A DNA stretch of 64,000 nt, taken from positions 558,001-622,000 of the forward strand of contig BLSF01000007.1 in assembly GCA_012862575.1 (NCBI GenBank), in the 5' to 3' direction. Below the pieces are notes generated by a model. It was not told where the DNA came from. It saw only the letters and a list, made by a program, of their open reading frames with translations, and did no database searches. The first letter of the stretch is position 1. The number at the start of each line of letters is the position of its first letter. Shown one piece after another: positions 40,534 through 51,100 of the stretch. This DNA comes from Parietichytrium sp. I65-24A. Lineage: Eukaryota > Sar > Bigyra > Thraustochytrida > Thraustochytriidae. Both the position numbers and the translations under genes were made by a program.

Positions 40534-41005
40534 TTACCTGCGAGGATCCGAATTTACTCGCGAGCTATTCACATTCGTTTGGGCCTTAGTCTTCGGTGCT
40601 CCGCTCAGCTGCAATATTACCTCAAAGTTTGAATTGAGTGCGCTTCGTTCCTTGTCCTTCGTGGAGAGTTCTTCCCTAAGCTTGGACAGCTTGCGTTTTA
40701 CGGCGTCGTCATTGTTTATCTCTGTGCTCCCGACGAGGAGACTGAGGCCCTTTGCTCCACATGCTGACAGTTCATCATCCATGAGGTCTATCTCTCGGAG
40801 CAGCTCGCGCCCAAGTCGCGACGCGTTTGTGTCGGAGCTCAGGCTACAGCAGCGAAAAAGCGGGTTTTAGTTGGGGAATTTCTTCTCAGTGGCTGCTTTA
40901 GACGATAACTTCCAGAAAAGCTACACTTCAAACTTACAGTGCTCCAAAAAAGTCGTCAGCTCGCTTTTCTACCTGAGCAAGTTGCTCCTCAGCGCGAGAC
41001 GACAT
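40534..41005 (-). CDS. small coiled-coil protein with one intron, unknown
   Basis: Exon 1 is 41005-40938 and exon 2 is 40843-40534; joined they encode 125 aa. Exon 1 gives MSSRAEEQLAQVEKRADDFF, exon 2 continues LLSSDTNASRLGRELLREID and KRKLSKLREELSTKDKERS, making two helical, coiled-coil-prone segments of about 30-40 residues separated by a loop. The tail is basic and polar (VNSSRVNSDPRR). The size and helical hairpin layout resemble small adaptor or complex subunits (Mediator- or dynactin-type), but no family signature is present. The start at 41005 is the first ATG before a splice donor that joins in frame. Confidence 0.65.
40844..40937 (-). other. spliceosomal intron, 94 bp
   Basis: Minus-strand donor GTAAGTTTG and acceptor CTGCTGTAG; removal (phase 2) joins a coiled-coil exon to a coiled-coil exon in frame. 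The donor is the same GTAAGT as in the acyl-CoA synthetase and fragmin genes. Confidence 0.75.
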
Positions 41006-41170
41006 CTTCACGTCTTTTGAGCTCCGTCTCGGCCCCTCTCTCCTCAGCGGACCCAGTCACAACCTTCTCTTTTGGTGGGGGCTTTGGGATGCTTTGGGAG
41101 GACTTTCGTACACTTTGTAGCCTATTCTAAATAAACCGTTGCATTAATCCGAGTCTCAACCAAGTGGTTA

Positions 41171-41276
41171 GGCGCTGTGCCGGAGTGGTTAACGGGATTG
41201 GCTGCTATCGATCAAATATTGATCAGGTGAAACCAATTGGGCTCTGCCCTCGGGAGTTCGAATCTCCCCGGCGTCG
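41171..41276 (+). tRNA. tRNA-Ser(GCU), copy 1, with 24-nt intron
   Basis: A complete type II tRNA. The acceptor stem GGCGCTG pairs with CGGCGTC (two G-U pairs) and the discriminator is G, as usual for serine. D arm CCG...CGG, anticodon stem ATTGG/CCAAT, anticodon GCT at 41204-41206, variable arm stem GGGC/GCCC, T arm GGGAG-TTCGAAT-CTCCC. A 24-nt intron, 41208-41231, sits at the canonical eukaryotic position one base after the anticodon (between nucleotides 37 and 38). CCA is not encoded. Mature length is 82 nt and is identical to copy 2. Confidence 0.96.
41208..41231 (+). other. tRNA intron 1 (24 nt)
   Basis: Contains the perfect hairpin GATCAA-ATA-TTGATC and ends GGTGAA. It is removed by the tRNA splicing endonuclease and the halves are joined by an RNA ligase. 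Confidence 0.9.
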
Positions 41277-41675
41277 CATTTGTTTATATTTTTATAGTTT
41301 CCGGATTGTGTACTACGTGTACGTGACTACTGCATTTCATCCACTGCCACCCCACCTTTCAATAGGGTTTATTTACGCTGGACTTCGTTGCCCCACTTCA
41401 TGGCTATCTATACCCGCGAGCACGTGCCCGCGAGATGGATGTTTTTCCACAATTTGCCTACGGGCTTGCACATGTCGGCTGCGCCACTTGTGCTTGTTTG
41501 AAGGGCTCGTGGAACAGTCTCTCTATAGATAAATTTTTAAGTAATGTTTTCAATTTTCACTTCATTACAGCCCAGGTGACCTGTCAACCAGACAGACAAT
41601 AATCTTTTTATTTTTCCTCTTCAGAGTGGAAAAACCTTTATATAAACCTGAATTTAACCAAATAGTATCTCAATA
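41277..41675. other. spacer between the two tRNA-Ser genes
   Basis: 399 bp of ordinary AT-rich sequence. It shows no obvious similarity to the sequence after copy 2, so the duplication of the tRNA is either old or involved little flank. Confidence 0.5.
41289..41293 (+). terminator. Pol III T5 terminator, tRNA copy 1
   Basis: The first run of five T residues, 13 bases after the tRNA 3' end. Confidence 0.6.
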
Positions 41676-41782
41676 GGCGCTGTGCCGGAGTGGTTAACGG
41701 GATTGGCTGCTATTGATCACTCTAGTGATCAGGCGAAACCAATTGGGCTCTGCCCTCGGGAGTTCGAATCTCCCCGGCGTCG
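41676..41782 (+). tRNA. tRNA-Ser(GCU), copy 2, with 25-nt intron
   Basis: The exon parts are identical to copy 1 (acceptor GGCGCTG/CGGCGTC, G discriminator, anticodon GCT at 41709-41711, T loop TTCGAAT). The intron is 41713-41737, 25 nt, at the same position but different in sequence. A T6 tract at 41784-41789 follows two bases after the 3' end. Confidence 0.96.
41713..41737 (+). other. tRNA intron 2 (25 nt)
   Basis: Contains the perfect hairpin TGATCAC-TCTA-GTGATCA and ends GGCGAA. Compared with intron 1 the stem sequence differs but pairing is kept. Confidence 0.9.
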
Positions 41783-41783
41783 C

Positions 41784-41789
41784 TTTTTT
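41784..41789 (+). terminator. Pol III T6 terminator, tRNA copy 2
   Basis: Six T residues immediately downstream of the tRNA. Confidence 0.75.
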
Positions 41790-41857
41790 AATTTTATTGT
41801 GATTGTTACGCTCGCTAATCTTGAAACGTAGGAGTAAGGGTTCCGCATGCGTCAGTT

Positions 41858-41920
41858 GGCGCGGTGCCGGANGCAGTTGCGCTCAATCATTCAGCCGGTT
41901 CACAAGCCTGGGACACGTAG
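41858..41920 (+). pseudogene. tRNA-Ser-like fragment next to an undetermined base
   Basis: GGCGCGGTGCCGGA (41858-41871) matches the first 14 nt of the tRNA-Ser genes (GGCGCTGTGCCGGA) at 13 of 14 positions, then the sequence diverges after an N at 41872. A B-box-like GGTTCACAAGCC follows at 41897, only 39 nt from the start, too close for a full serine tRNA. It is either a decayed tRNA copy or the tRNA-derived head of a short element. No anticodon arm is recognisable. Confidence 0.4.
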
Positions 41921-43181
41921 TTGCCGTAAGGTGGTGACTCTAGCCACTGCGAACCCTGCATAGGAGATAGAAGTTAGGCAGAGGCTATCCTACCGATAGA
42001 TATGGATAGCGAGAGAGTAGCGAGAGTGCGGAATTGTTAGAATTGTGCACATTGAGGGTAGTCAACACTACAGTTTGTGAAATGCGGATAGTCCGAGATA
42101 GTGCGAGAGTTGCGAGAGGAGGGTTTGTTTGGACCTCTTCCCTTCTATCAATCGCTAAGCTACATTTGGTGTCAAGCTTTTTTTTTCCAAGATCATCGTC
42201 TTGGGTTGTCATTGTCAACACTGTCAACCAACTGAAAAAAAAAATGCAATCAATCGCACTGGCTAGTTCACTCCTGTAAGTGTACGTCTAGTTAGATATC
42301 AGCCATAGCGAATCATGGGGCGTTGCAGTAGCCAGCCAACGAGCTCTACGTGTTCTCATAGGATCTAGTAAAGTGGAGGCATTTTTCTTCGCACACACGC
42401 ACACAAAAACGTTCCCTCGCTCACAGGTCTCGTCACCCACTCGCCTACGGATACCTCTAGCACAATACCAACAATCGCGCTTACGATACGCCTACAGTAC
42501 TCTACTCTCGAAGGTAGGCATTTGTAGGCGGAGAGATAGGTACACCGGGTCGCACACACTCTGTCGTAATGTGACGAAAGGATAAATAGAACGAAAGTAT
42601 AGGAGGACGAAAGTGTATGGAAAGAGTGTAGCGAGGCCTACGGTGCCCTCCCTCTCTCGTTTCTCTCGTTTCTCTCCTCTCTCTCCACTCTCTCTCGCTT
42701 CTCTCGCGCATCTTCACTAACTTGGTAGACGTGAGACCTGCAGGTTGCCATGTCGTAGAGTAGGATATAAGTAGGCGGGCACTAGCACTCGTAGTCATTC
42801 GTCTCTGGTCCGATTCACATGATTTCACATGTCTTGTTTTTTGGAGCCTCCGCAGACTCCGCACATTCCGCAGCCCAGTCTAGACCAGTCTGAGACCAGT
42901 CTGAGACCAGTTTGAGACGCAGCGCAACAAAAAGCGACAGGCGACAGGCGACAGGCGACGAGCGAGGGAGCAACCGAACTACAAAGGAGAAAGAAAAAAG
43001 CGAACGCGGATTCGCGCGAAAAGGCGAGAGTGGGGGTGCGGGAGAGAGGTTGGAGAGAAGCCAAGGAAATAAAGGTCAAAGGGAGTACATCGGTTGGGCA
43101 GGAGCGCTCTTTGAGGCAAGGAGCTTATTACGTCATACAGACGTGCGTCGGACCTACGGTCTGACCTGCGCAGCTGGCAAG
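41921..43181. other. intergenic region
   Basis: No gene seen. The part at about 42640-42720 is CT-rich (TCTCTCGTTTCTCTC repeats) and the part at 42930-42965 has a GCGACAG repeat (GGCGACAGGCGACAGGCGAC). Both lie in the presumed 5' flank of the fragmin-like gene, whose frame is open upstream but has no ATG before 43182. Confidence 0.55.
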
Positions 43182-44763
43182 ATGATGATGAAGACGGTGA
43201 AATGGCTCTTTGACTACGATAACACTGAGGAAAACTCGGAGTCGAAGGAGAATCCAGAACCTGAGGAGGAGAAGCGGAGCTCGAAGCGATTTTCACTTGG
43301 CCGCGGCAAAAAGAACGAGGATGGGAGCGCCTCATCCAAACGAGTGTCCTGGAGGGGAAGCACAAAGCGAGAAACAGAGTCCAAAGATGAAGAAGGCGAA
43401 GGGAATAAGCGCTCTTCGTGGAGGCGTTCGTGGAACAAAGGGACAAAGCGGTCATCGGTAGATGGTCGCGTGAATGGGACTAAAGAAAAGTTTATGTCAA
43501 ATCTTGGTGCGATCAACGAGCACGGAGAATATGGACAGGCTAAACTTGAGGACAGCAACATTGTTGGCATCGGCTCTAAGGAAGACCGAGATATTCGAAA
43601 GGCTGCTGCGAAGCTTGACCGGGCGTTTCGGGGAGCGGGAAAGAAAGTGGGATTAGAGAGTAAGTTTTTGTATCACGTTTTCCTCCCACATTCTTGGACA
43701 AGGCAACTGACATCTCCTCTCTATGTAATTCCGGGAATAAATAGTTTGGCGGGTGGAGAACAAGCGGACGAAGAATGACACTCCAGACTTCGGAATCAAG
43801 CGCTGGCCCAAGGACGAATACGGTTCTTTCTACTCCGGCGACTCTTACATCGTGCTCAATACGTACCATCCTGTTGACCCTCTAAGCAGAAAGATGAACA
43901 AGACCAAGCTCGCTTGGGACGTACATTTTTGGCTTGGCAAGGAATCAACCCAGGACGAGATTACGGTTGCTGCGTACAAAACAGTGGAACTCGATACATT
44001 GCTTGACGATGGCCCAGTGCAGCACCGTGAAGTTCAATACCACGAGAGTAAGCTCTTCATGAGTTACTTCAAGGAAGTGAACTATATGAAGGGAGGAATC
44101 GAAAGTGGCTTCAGGCGCGTGAAGCCAACAGAATACGAGCCGCGCCTTTTGATGGTGAGGCACGTCGGGCGTTCCACCAAAGCGTTTCAAATCCCATGCT
44201 CTGCCAAGAATATGAATCACGGTGATTGTTTCATCCTCGACACCGGCCTGGTCGTGTACCGGTGGATAGGCGAGAAGAGTAACTTTTTCGAGAAGAACAA
44301 AAGCGGTCTGTTGCAGCACAACATCGTCAACTCACGCAATGGGAAAGCCAAGAAGGCCGAGCCTGATGACTATTTCTGGGAAATTCTCGGAAGTCCAGAT
44401 GAGATCAGGTCTCATGAAGATCCCTACGATCTTGAAGTGGGCGAAGATCAGAAGCTGAATGCTTCAGAAATTCTGCTTTACCGCATATCAGATGCAAGCG
44501 GGACGCTCACATTCTCGAAAGAGGCAGAGGGAAATGTACCGCTCTACAAACTAGACTCTGACGATGTATTTCTGATTCACGCCAATATAGGTTTGTGGAT
44601 TTGGGTGGGAAGTCGCTCTACAAATCAGGAGAAGTCTCAGTCAATGGCAATTGCTGATCAATACTTGAAAAAGGAGAAGCTGCCAAACACGATGACTGTT
44701 ACTGTCATTACCGAAGAATCCGGGCGGCACAATGCCCTTTTCCGTGGCCTCTTTCAAGGATAA
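43182..44763 (+). CDS. fragmin/severin-type gelsolin protein with basic N-terminal extension (one intron)
   Basis: Exon 1 is 43182-43659 and exon 2 is 43745-44763; joined they give 498 aa. Residues 1-100 are a basic extension with repeated kinase-site-like motifs (SSKRFSLGRGKK, SSKRVSWRGSTKR, KRSSWRRSWNKGTKRSS). Then comes the fragmin-type lead-in (NIVGIGSKEDRDIRKAAAKL and FRGAGKKVGLE), joined by splicing to IWRVENKR, and three gelsolin repeats with YGSFYSGDSYIVL, VHFWLGKESTQDE, DCFILDTGLVVYRWIG and DVFLIHANIGLWIWVG. Such proteins sever and cap actin filaments in response to calcium. The RxxS-rich tail is an unusual addition and may be a phosphorylation-controlled localisation region. Start: the first ATG in frame; two more ATG codons follow directly. 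Confidence 0.9.
43660..43744 (+). other. spliceosomal intron, 85 bp, in fragmin-like gene
   Basis: Donor GTAAGTTTT, acceptor AATAAATAG. Splicing (phase 1) makes KVGLE-IWRVEN, the normal start of a gelsolin repeat. Confidence 0.9.
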
Positions 44764-45175
44764 GGGGCGCTACCAAGAAGAGAACTCTTTGATTTTATTG
44801 CGTGACCTAAAGCTTGCTGAAATAGTCACTCTCACACACCCTCTCTTTCCGTCGTTCATTCATCCTTCATCTACTGTGCAAAGACAGCGCTTTTCAATTC
44901 GGAAACCGTAATGTATGAAAAATTTCCCTTGTTTTGTAGTTAGCGTTTTTATTTCTTCTTCCTCGTTTTCATCTCCGGCGAGATACTTTGAACGCTTAAT
45001 TTGTTCTGCAGTTCTCCTCGTCGCGAGATATTGAGTTGACTGTGAAATAGAAGGCAGGGATTGTTTTCAAACCACAAATATTTATCCATTTATTTTTTTT
45101 AAGTTGTCACTCGTCTTGGTTGAAATGATTTTCAAGAGAGCACAATTTCCTAGTTACAATGGGAAAAAATGTATT
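44764..45175. other. short intergenic, between convergent genes
   Basis: 412 bp, AT-rich, with no gene or repeat seen; should hold the 3' UTRs of the fragmin-like and vWFA genes. Confidence 0.5.
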
Positions 45176-48100
45176 TCATGCTGCAGCGTTTGGTGGAGCG
45201 CCAATATTAATTGCATCGTCATCGCTCCACCTACCAAACTGAAGCTTAATCGTTTTGCCGCTGTTTTTAATCAGCTCGCTCACCTCCACGAAAGATTTGC
45301 CACTGATGCTGTTGGAGTTCACCTCCAGCAATTGATCTTTCAGGCCAACAAGCCCACAGGCTTCGACTGGGCCCCAGTCTCCATTGGGCAGGTCTCTAAA
45401 CCCAGCTACAATCACGCGGTTGTCGTTCGTCCAGCCAAGGCTGAGTCCAAGACCTTCGCTCATGTCAAGAGTAACCTCGAACCGGTTGTTTGGTAGCTCG
45501 TAGTATCCAAGCGGCTTGCGCTTGCGGAAGCGCAAGTGATATGGGACCTGAAGACCATCGTCTTCACTGGCTTGAGGGTGGTCCCTAGGTGGCGGTCTAA
45601 ATATATCTGGGATTGGGGAAGATGGTGCAACAGCAACTTCGTCTTCATCAACCTCTCCGTCCTCAATGGCCTTAATTCGATCCACTGAGACACGGAGTTC
45701 CTTCTTTCCAGAGGCGGGCCCAGTCTGGAAGAGGACATCATACGTTCCGTCTTCATGGGCTGCTTCAATCTGAGCTTTGTACCACTTGCGAGCAGGGGAC
45801 TCAGAGGCAGATCGAGAGTCCTCTTCCATCACGACTTCTACCTTGACCAGCTCGCCGACGGAAAAGCGACCGTAGCGGTTGGAATCGTAAGAGCTTGCTG
45901 GCTTGATTCTTTCCACGGGGATGTTGCCCTCGTCTGGTACACTAGCGTCATCATATGTAACCGTGTACAAATTTCGCTCCTCCTGAACCCCCACTACTTT
46001 ACCAGGCAACCACAGGCGATTTTTGCCGCTGTTCGCATTGCTTGAGAAGGAGCTGTCTGGTAGAGGCTCGGCAATACGACGCGCGTGTACATGCTGGCCA
46101 ACGTGAAAGAGTGGCCTGTGAAGCATGGACCAGGATACAACGGAAGGTCTGGAGGCCAATTTCGGAACCTCCTCATCGTAGACAACCTCGCAAGTCTGCC
46201 TTTCAAGCTGAATTCCTTTAACTTTGGCACGCACAATCTCATCATCAAAGAAGACGTCGAAAGTTTGGCCCACCTTTGGCACAAAGCTTCTCACATCCTT
46301 GGCGCTGACGGAAATTTGTTTCTCTTCTCTTGGATCAAGATTCTCCTCGTTCGCAATAGCACGGGCCAAAAAGCTAATCTCGTAAGTCTCTGCTGTTGGG
46401 TCCACAGACTTGACACATCCGCGAATAAATCTGGATCCCGCACTAGCTCGAGCCTCCACAATACTACCGGCATGAAAGATCATGATTCGCGATCGAATGA
46501 GGTCTCCCGAGACGCCCGACTCCTCCGGAAGCTCGTCTTCTTCGTAGGAGACAGTGTACGTGTTGTTTGGCCCAACACTCCCGATGAATGCAGATCGCCA
46601 CTCGGGGCACCCACCGTAGCGAGCTTCTACTGCATCCCCTTCGCGGAAATCGGAAATTGGAGCACGGAGTTGATTCACTGGAACGACAAAGGCAGTACCG
46701 GGGTACTGGTCTAGCTCAATCGTAAAAGTACCGTCGGCGTTCTCTCCGACAATCGAACCTTTGTGCCAAGCCTGCGAGGCGCCATTCGTCTCGGTACTAG
46801 GGTCAATGTTGGCTTCAATTCGATCCCCAATGGTGAAGTTGTGCAGGAGAGGTTCGGCCGGTTCCGCTTTTGCGTACATACCACTATCCTTCTCCTTGTC
46901 AACCACCACCTCTGGGATATTCTTGTCGTCTGGATCGTCTTTGTTCCGGTTTCGTACAACAAAAAAGAGCGCCAAAAGCACTACCAGGAGACATGCAAAC
47001 ACAATTCCCAAGATCATTCCGAGGCTAGACTCCGAATCCGCAGGGGAAGGTGAAATCCCTGCGTCGTTAGCGTTTGGTGTAGGCGTCGGAGAAACAGCCG
47101 CGAATTGGCACGTGGAATTGTCTTTATTCAAAAGCCCAGAATATAACGTTCCCGTCTTTCTGTACATGACCGAGTAGCTAGTGTATGAGCCAGAGTCCGC
47201 GCAAAGGACATCATACAAATTCCCACTTGCGATGACGGGAGTCACTTCAATCCTTTGGTTGGTGGTCTCATTCGTGAAAACACAAGACAAGAGAGATATG
47301 ACAGTGCTGTCAGTCTCAGACTTTGCCACCTCGGGGACAACTCCGGATATCCCGACTTCGGTTCCCCTGCTGGCGCCGTCACAGATTGTTTCAGCGACGA
47401 TAGGCTCTACACAGCGAACCGAGTTAGCCTGGTACATGGAGACAGTGACGATCTCCTCAGTGCGGATCTCATCAAACGTAGCAAATCCAAAGCTGACTGG
47501 AGTTGAGACGGTCAGGTCGTCCGCAGAGCTGGGAAGAAAGCGATCGACAAGTTGACAATCAATCGAAGATGTTGATGATCCAGTGTTCTCCACAGTAGAC
47601 CCCCCCACGACGCACTTTGCCTCTGATGCAAAATCCAGGTTTTCGGTAGCGGAATATGCCGCATACGAAGACAAGGTTGGTCCAGAGAGTGAGACGGAGA
47701 GCGCTTCTCCAATGCAAGCGTTGGCTGGGTATGCCAAGTACAAGCACGAGCGGCTGGCGGTCGGGTCGAATGTTTGCGACTTGATCGTGCGCCGCGAGCC
47801 GTCATCCAGGCACACATCAATCCTGATTTCCACGTAATTACCAGAATCTGGGTCCTCAGGAGACCACCCCGGGGCAGTGCAGGTAATTTCACTGCTTCCG
47901 AACTCGGGAAATTCGAGTGATGTCGATCCGTCAGCTTGAATGAACTCACACATTATTGGCTCATCTTCAAGGTCTTCGTCAGACCAGCATGTGAAGGACC
48001 GATTCGGGCTGTTGCTGAGACTAACAGCAGTCCGACCACCGAGATTGATTTCAACCTCCGACCTTTGACAGTCTTGCTCGTCTGCACTGATCGAATCTCC

Positions 48101-51100
48101 CCAGCCAGAAATGTCCGAACACACCGAAGGCATGGCACTCAGTTCATCAGAGCTGAAATCGACCTTTTGACCAATGATGTCACCAGAAGTGTCGAGTGTG
48201 ATTGTGAGGGAAGAATATGCACCATTGTAAATGCCGTCAGCTGAGTATGGGTCCCAAGTGGCGCTCTGACACATAACCTTTCGGTTCGATACCGCGACTG
48301 GTTTCGTGTAGTGAGTGATTGCTTCCGTCGCCGTCACAAAAATCGCAGAGAGATCTACTTCCCAGTTGCAGGTCATGTTCTCCACACCGTAGTTTTCGAG
48401 CAAAAATTCGACTGTATCACCTTCGGCGCCAGCTGCAAAGCCATCTCCAAGACAATACTCACTGGTAGTGGATTGGAGCAAGCGGCGGTCAGACTGAGCC
48501 GAGATCTCCACGGACGGGCTAAAACATTTGCTTGCCTCGCTTACAGCGTATTCACGCACTGGAATAGTCACGGTTCCATTTAAGGTAACCGAAGCAACTT
48601 TGGACGTACTGAGAGCGTACTCCTCCGGAAGCTCGCAAGTGATGTTTTCACCAACAATGCCTTGCGCTTGATATCCTGTGTCGAACAAGCACGTGACCGT
48701 GTCAGATCCCAGAAAAGAAGCCAGAGCCTGGATAGAGTCTCCGAGAATTCGCAGCTCTGCGGGGGTTCCCACACAAAGCGGCGCATTGTTATCCTGCTCG
48801 ATCGGGGCTAGGATGGTTTCGAAGCAGGGCTCATCAGTTCCCACGAGTAGAGAGGCAGTGGTGGACCACAAACGGCGTTTCTCATTGTTGATAAGCATGT
48901 ATAAGTCAATCGTGACATCGCCTTCTCCGCCAGCTCCAGTAAATGCTTCCTTTGGAACAGTGCAGACCACCCCGCCGCTCTCTACGCTGTAGGTGGCTGG
49001 CGAAGTTGTGTTTTCCAAATCATCACCAGTGACGGGAGCACCGTTACTAAATGCGCAGAAAAGAGATTCTTCGTGGACTTTGTCGGCAGTTTCTCCTTGA
49101 AACAGCAGGGTAGAGCTCGAACTACTCTCTCCCCAGCATTGACTGATGGCTGGACTCTTGTAGCGAACGTCAGAATAGACATCCTCTTCGCTGTCCCTGC
49201 TGAGCAACGTGAAGCAAGCTGACCCGCCTTGAGGCAACTCTTGCTCTAAAAGGACGACCCCCTTAGCTCGTAGCTCAATTGTGTCAAAGCTTCGCCCAAG
49301 CAAGATGTCCACAGCAGCGTCAGAGACGCATTCGTAGGTATCAGTGCCAGTGGACGTAATTTCGCCCACTTCTTCATATTCCACACTCGAGTCGATGAAC
49401 ACGCACTCCACTTCGGTTGTCTCAGTAGGCAGAAGAGCGACACCTGCTAGGGACTCGATATTGACAACGATCTGATCGCCAAAACAGGAGCCGTCAACGT
49501 TCTCCGGTTCCACGCTGACACAAGGCAGGAATGTAAACAAATGGGTTTCGTTGTACGAAGTGCTTGCCCGAACGGCAAGAAGATTCACCTTGTCAACAAG
49601 AAATAGGTCCGACTTGACATTCCAGGTGTTCGAACCGTCTTCGCGTGGCGTGATCATTGACTCTGGAAAGTCGCAAATGACGGACGTGCTGTCCGATGAT
49701 GCTCGGCCCGTAACTAGGGTGATTTTGTCGTCCAAGTCTGTTCCGATCGCGCAAACGACCGCATAGTCGTCGCTGGACGCAGCTGCATCGATGAGAGTAT
49801 TGATCGAGGACCCGGAGAAGGTTGCGGTGGCTTGATCTTGTCTTCGCCAGCATGCTGACGAACTGACCACACGACTGATACAAGTTGTGCTGTTCAGCAA
49901 AAGAGGAACTTGGGGAGCCGGGAGCCCGGAGAATTCAACCGTGCTATTTTCTGTTCCTGGAATGTTTCCGGGGCTTAGAAAGTTCGCTTGCACTCTCAGG
50001 CCAGTGATATCCCTGGGAGAAGTGATGGTGTAAGTACCAGAGCCATCGATTTCGATAGAATCCGTTACACTTCCGCCGAACAGTTGAAGTGCAGATTCTT
50101 TTGGAAACATACACTGTATGGAATCAGTAGCAGTCTGAAAGCCGGTTGTAGACACGGACGCATTTCCTTCGAGATCAAACAAACACACAAAATCGTACGA
50201 TCCAGTTGAGTAATCACTGTTGAGCAAAGCATTGAGCGTCTCTCCGCTAATGTCAAAGCGAGTGGTGGCGCCAAGACAGCGACCGTCAGGTGTATTCGAT
50301 CCAACTTCGAGGCATGCGGTACGAGCAAGCTGGAAAGTTGTGGTGACCCCCAAGCGACGGCGGAGATCGCCCTCAATGCCGTAGAGGTTCACAATAACAG
50401 TCTCCCCGTCGGCGTCAGTGTAGAAGGACTCCGGAAATGCACACTCCCAGAGCCCTGTTGAATTGCTCTTGGATCCTGTTACGACGATCGGGGTTTCAAC
50501 ACTCTCTGATAGACCTTCCATGGTAAACTCGCATTCCAAGGCTTGAATGACGGTGACAGAATAACCAGTCACCTGCAGAAAAGGAGTTTCTCCTTGGCAT
50601 ACATCATCTTCATCTTGGCCATCCCCCAACATTGCCTGAAAGTCACCAAACATGTAAGCGGTAAGTGTTTCGATTATGGCGGATAGAGCAGTTGGGTCAA
50701 CAGCGTCGTAAATCTGACCAGAGTCTCCAGTGATTTTGGCGATCTCCTTGTTTTGCGAGCTGTCCCCACCAATGGAAACACCGAAAATTTGTGTGGTGTT
50801 GGGCTCTCGAATTTCTTCGGCGAGTTCCTGGGATACGATCGCATCTTTCGTCTCCAAGAGGCCGTCGGTCAGGTAGAGAACAGCAGTTTTCCGCTGCGGT
50901 GGGGATATATCACTTTGTGCGGCGATCCAGCTCTGAACTGCAGTTAGTGCCGTCTCCGCACAGGTGTTTCCCTTTGCTTGCTGTTTGAAGAGGAGGCTGA
51001 AACCGTATTCGATCTCTTCAATGTCGCCGCTTGGATTGAGAAGAATTTTCGGGTCAGGATTGACACCTTTGCATCGAAACATGAGGATCCCAACCCGCAA

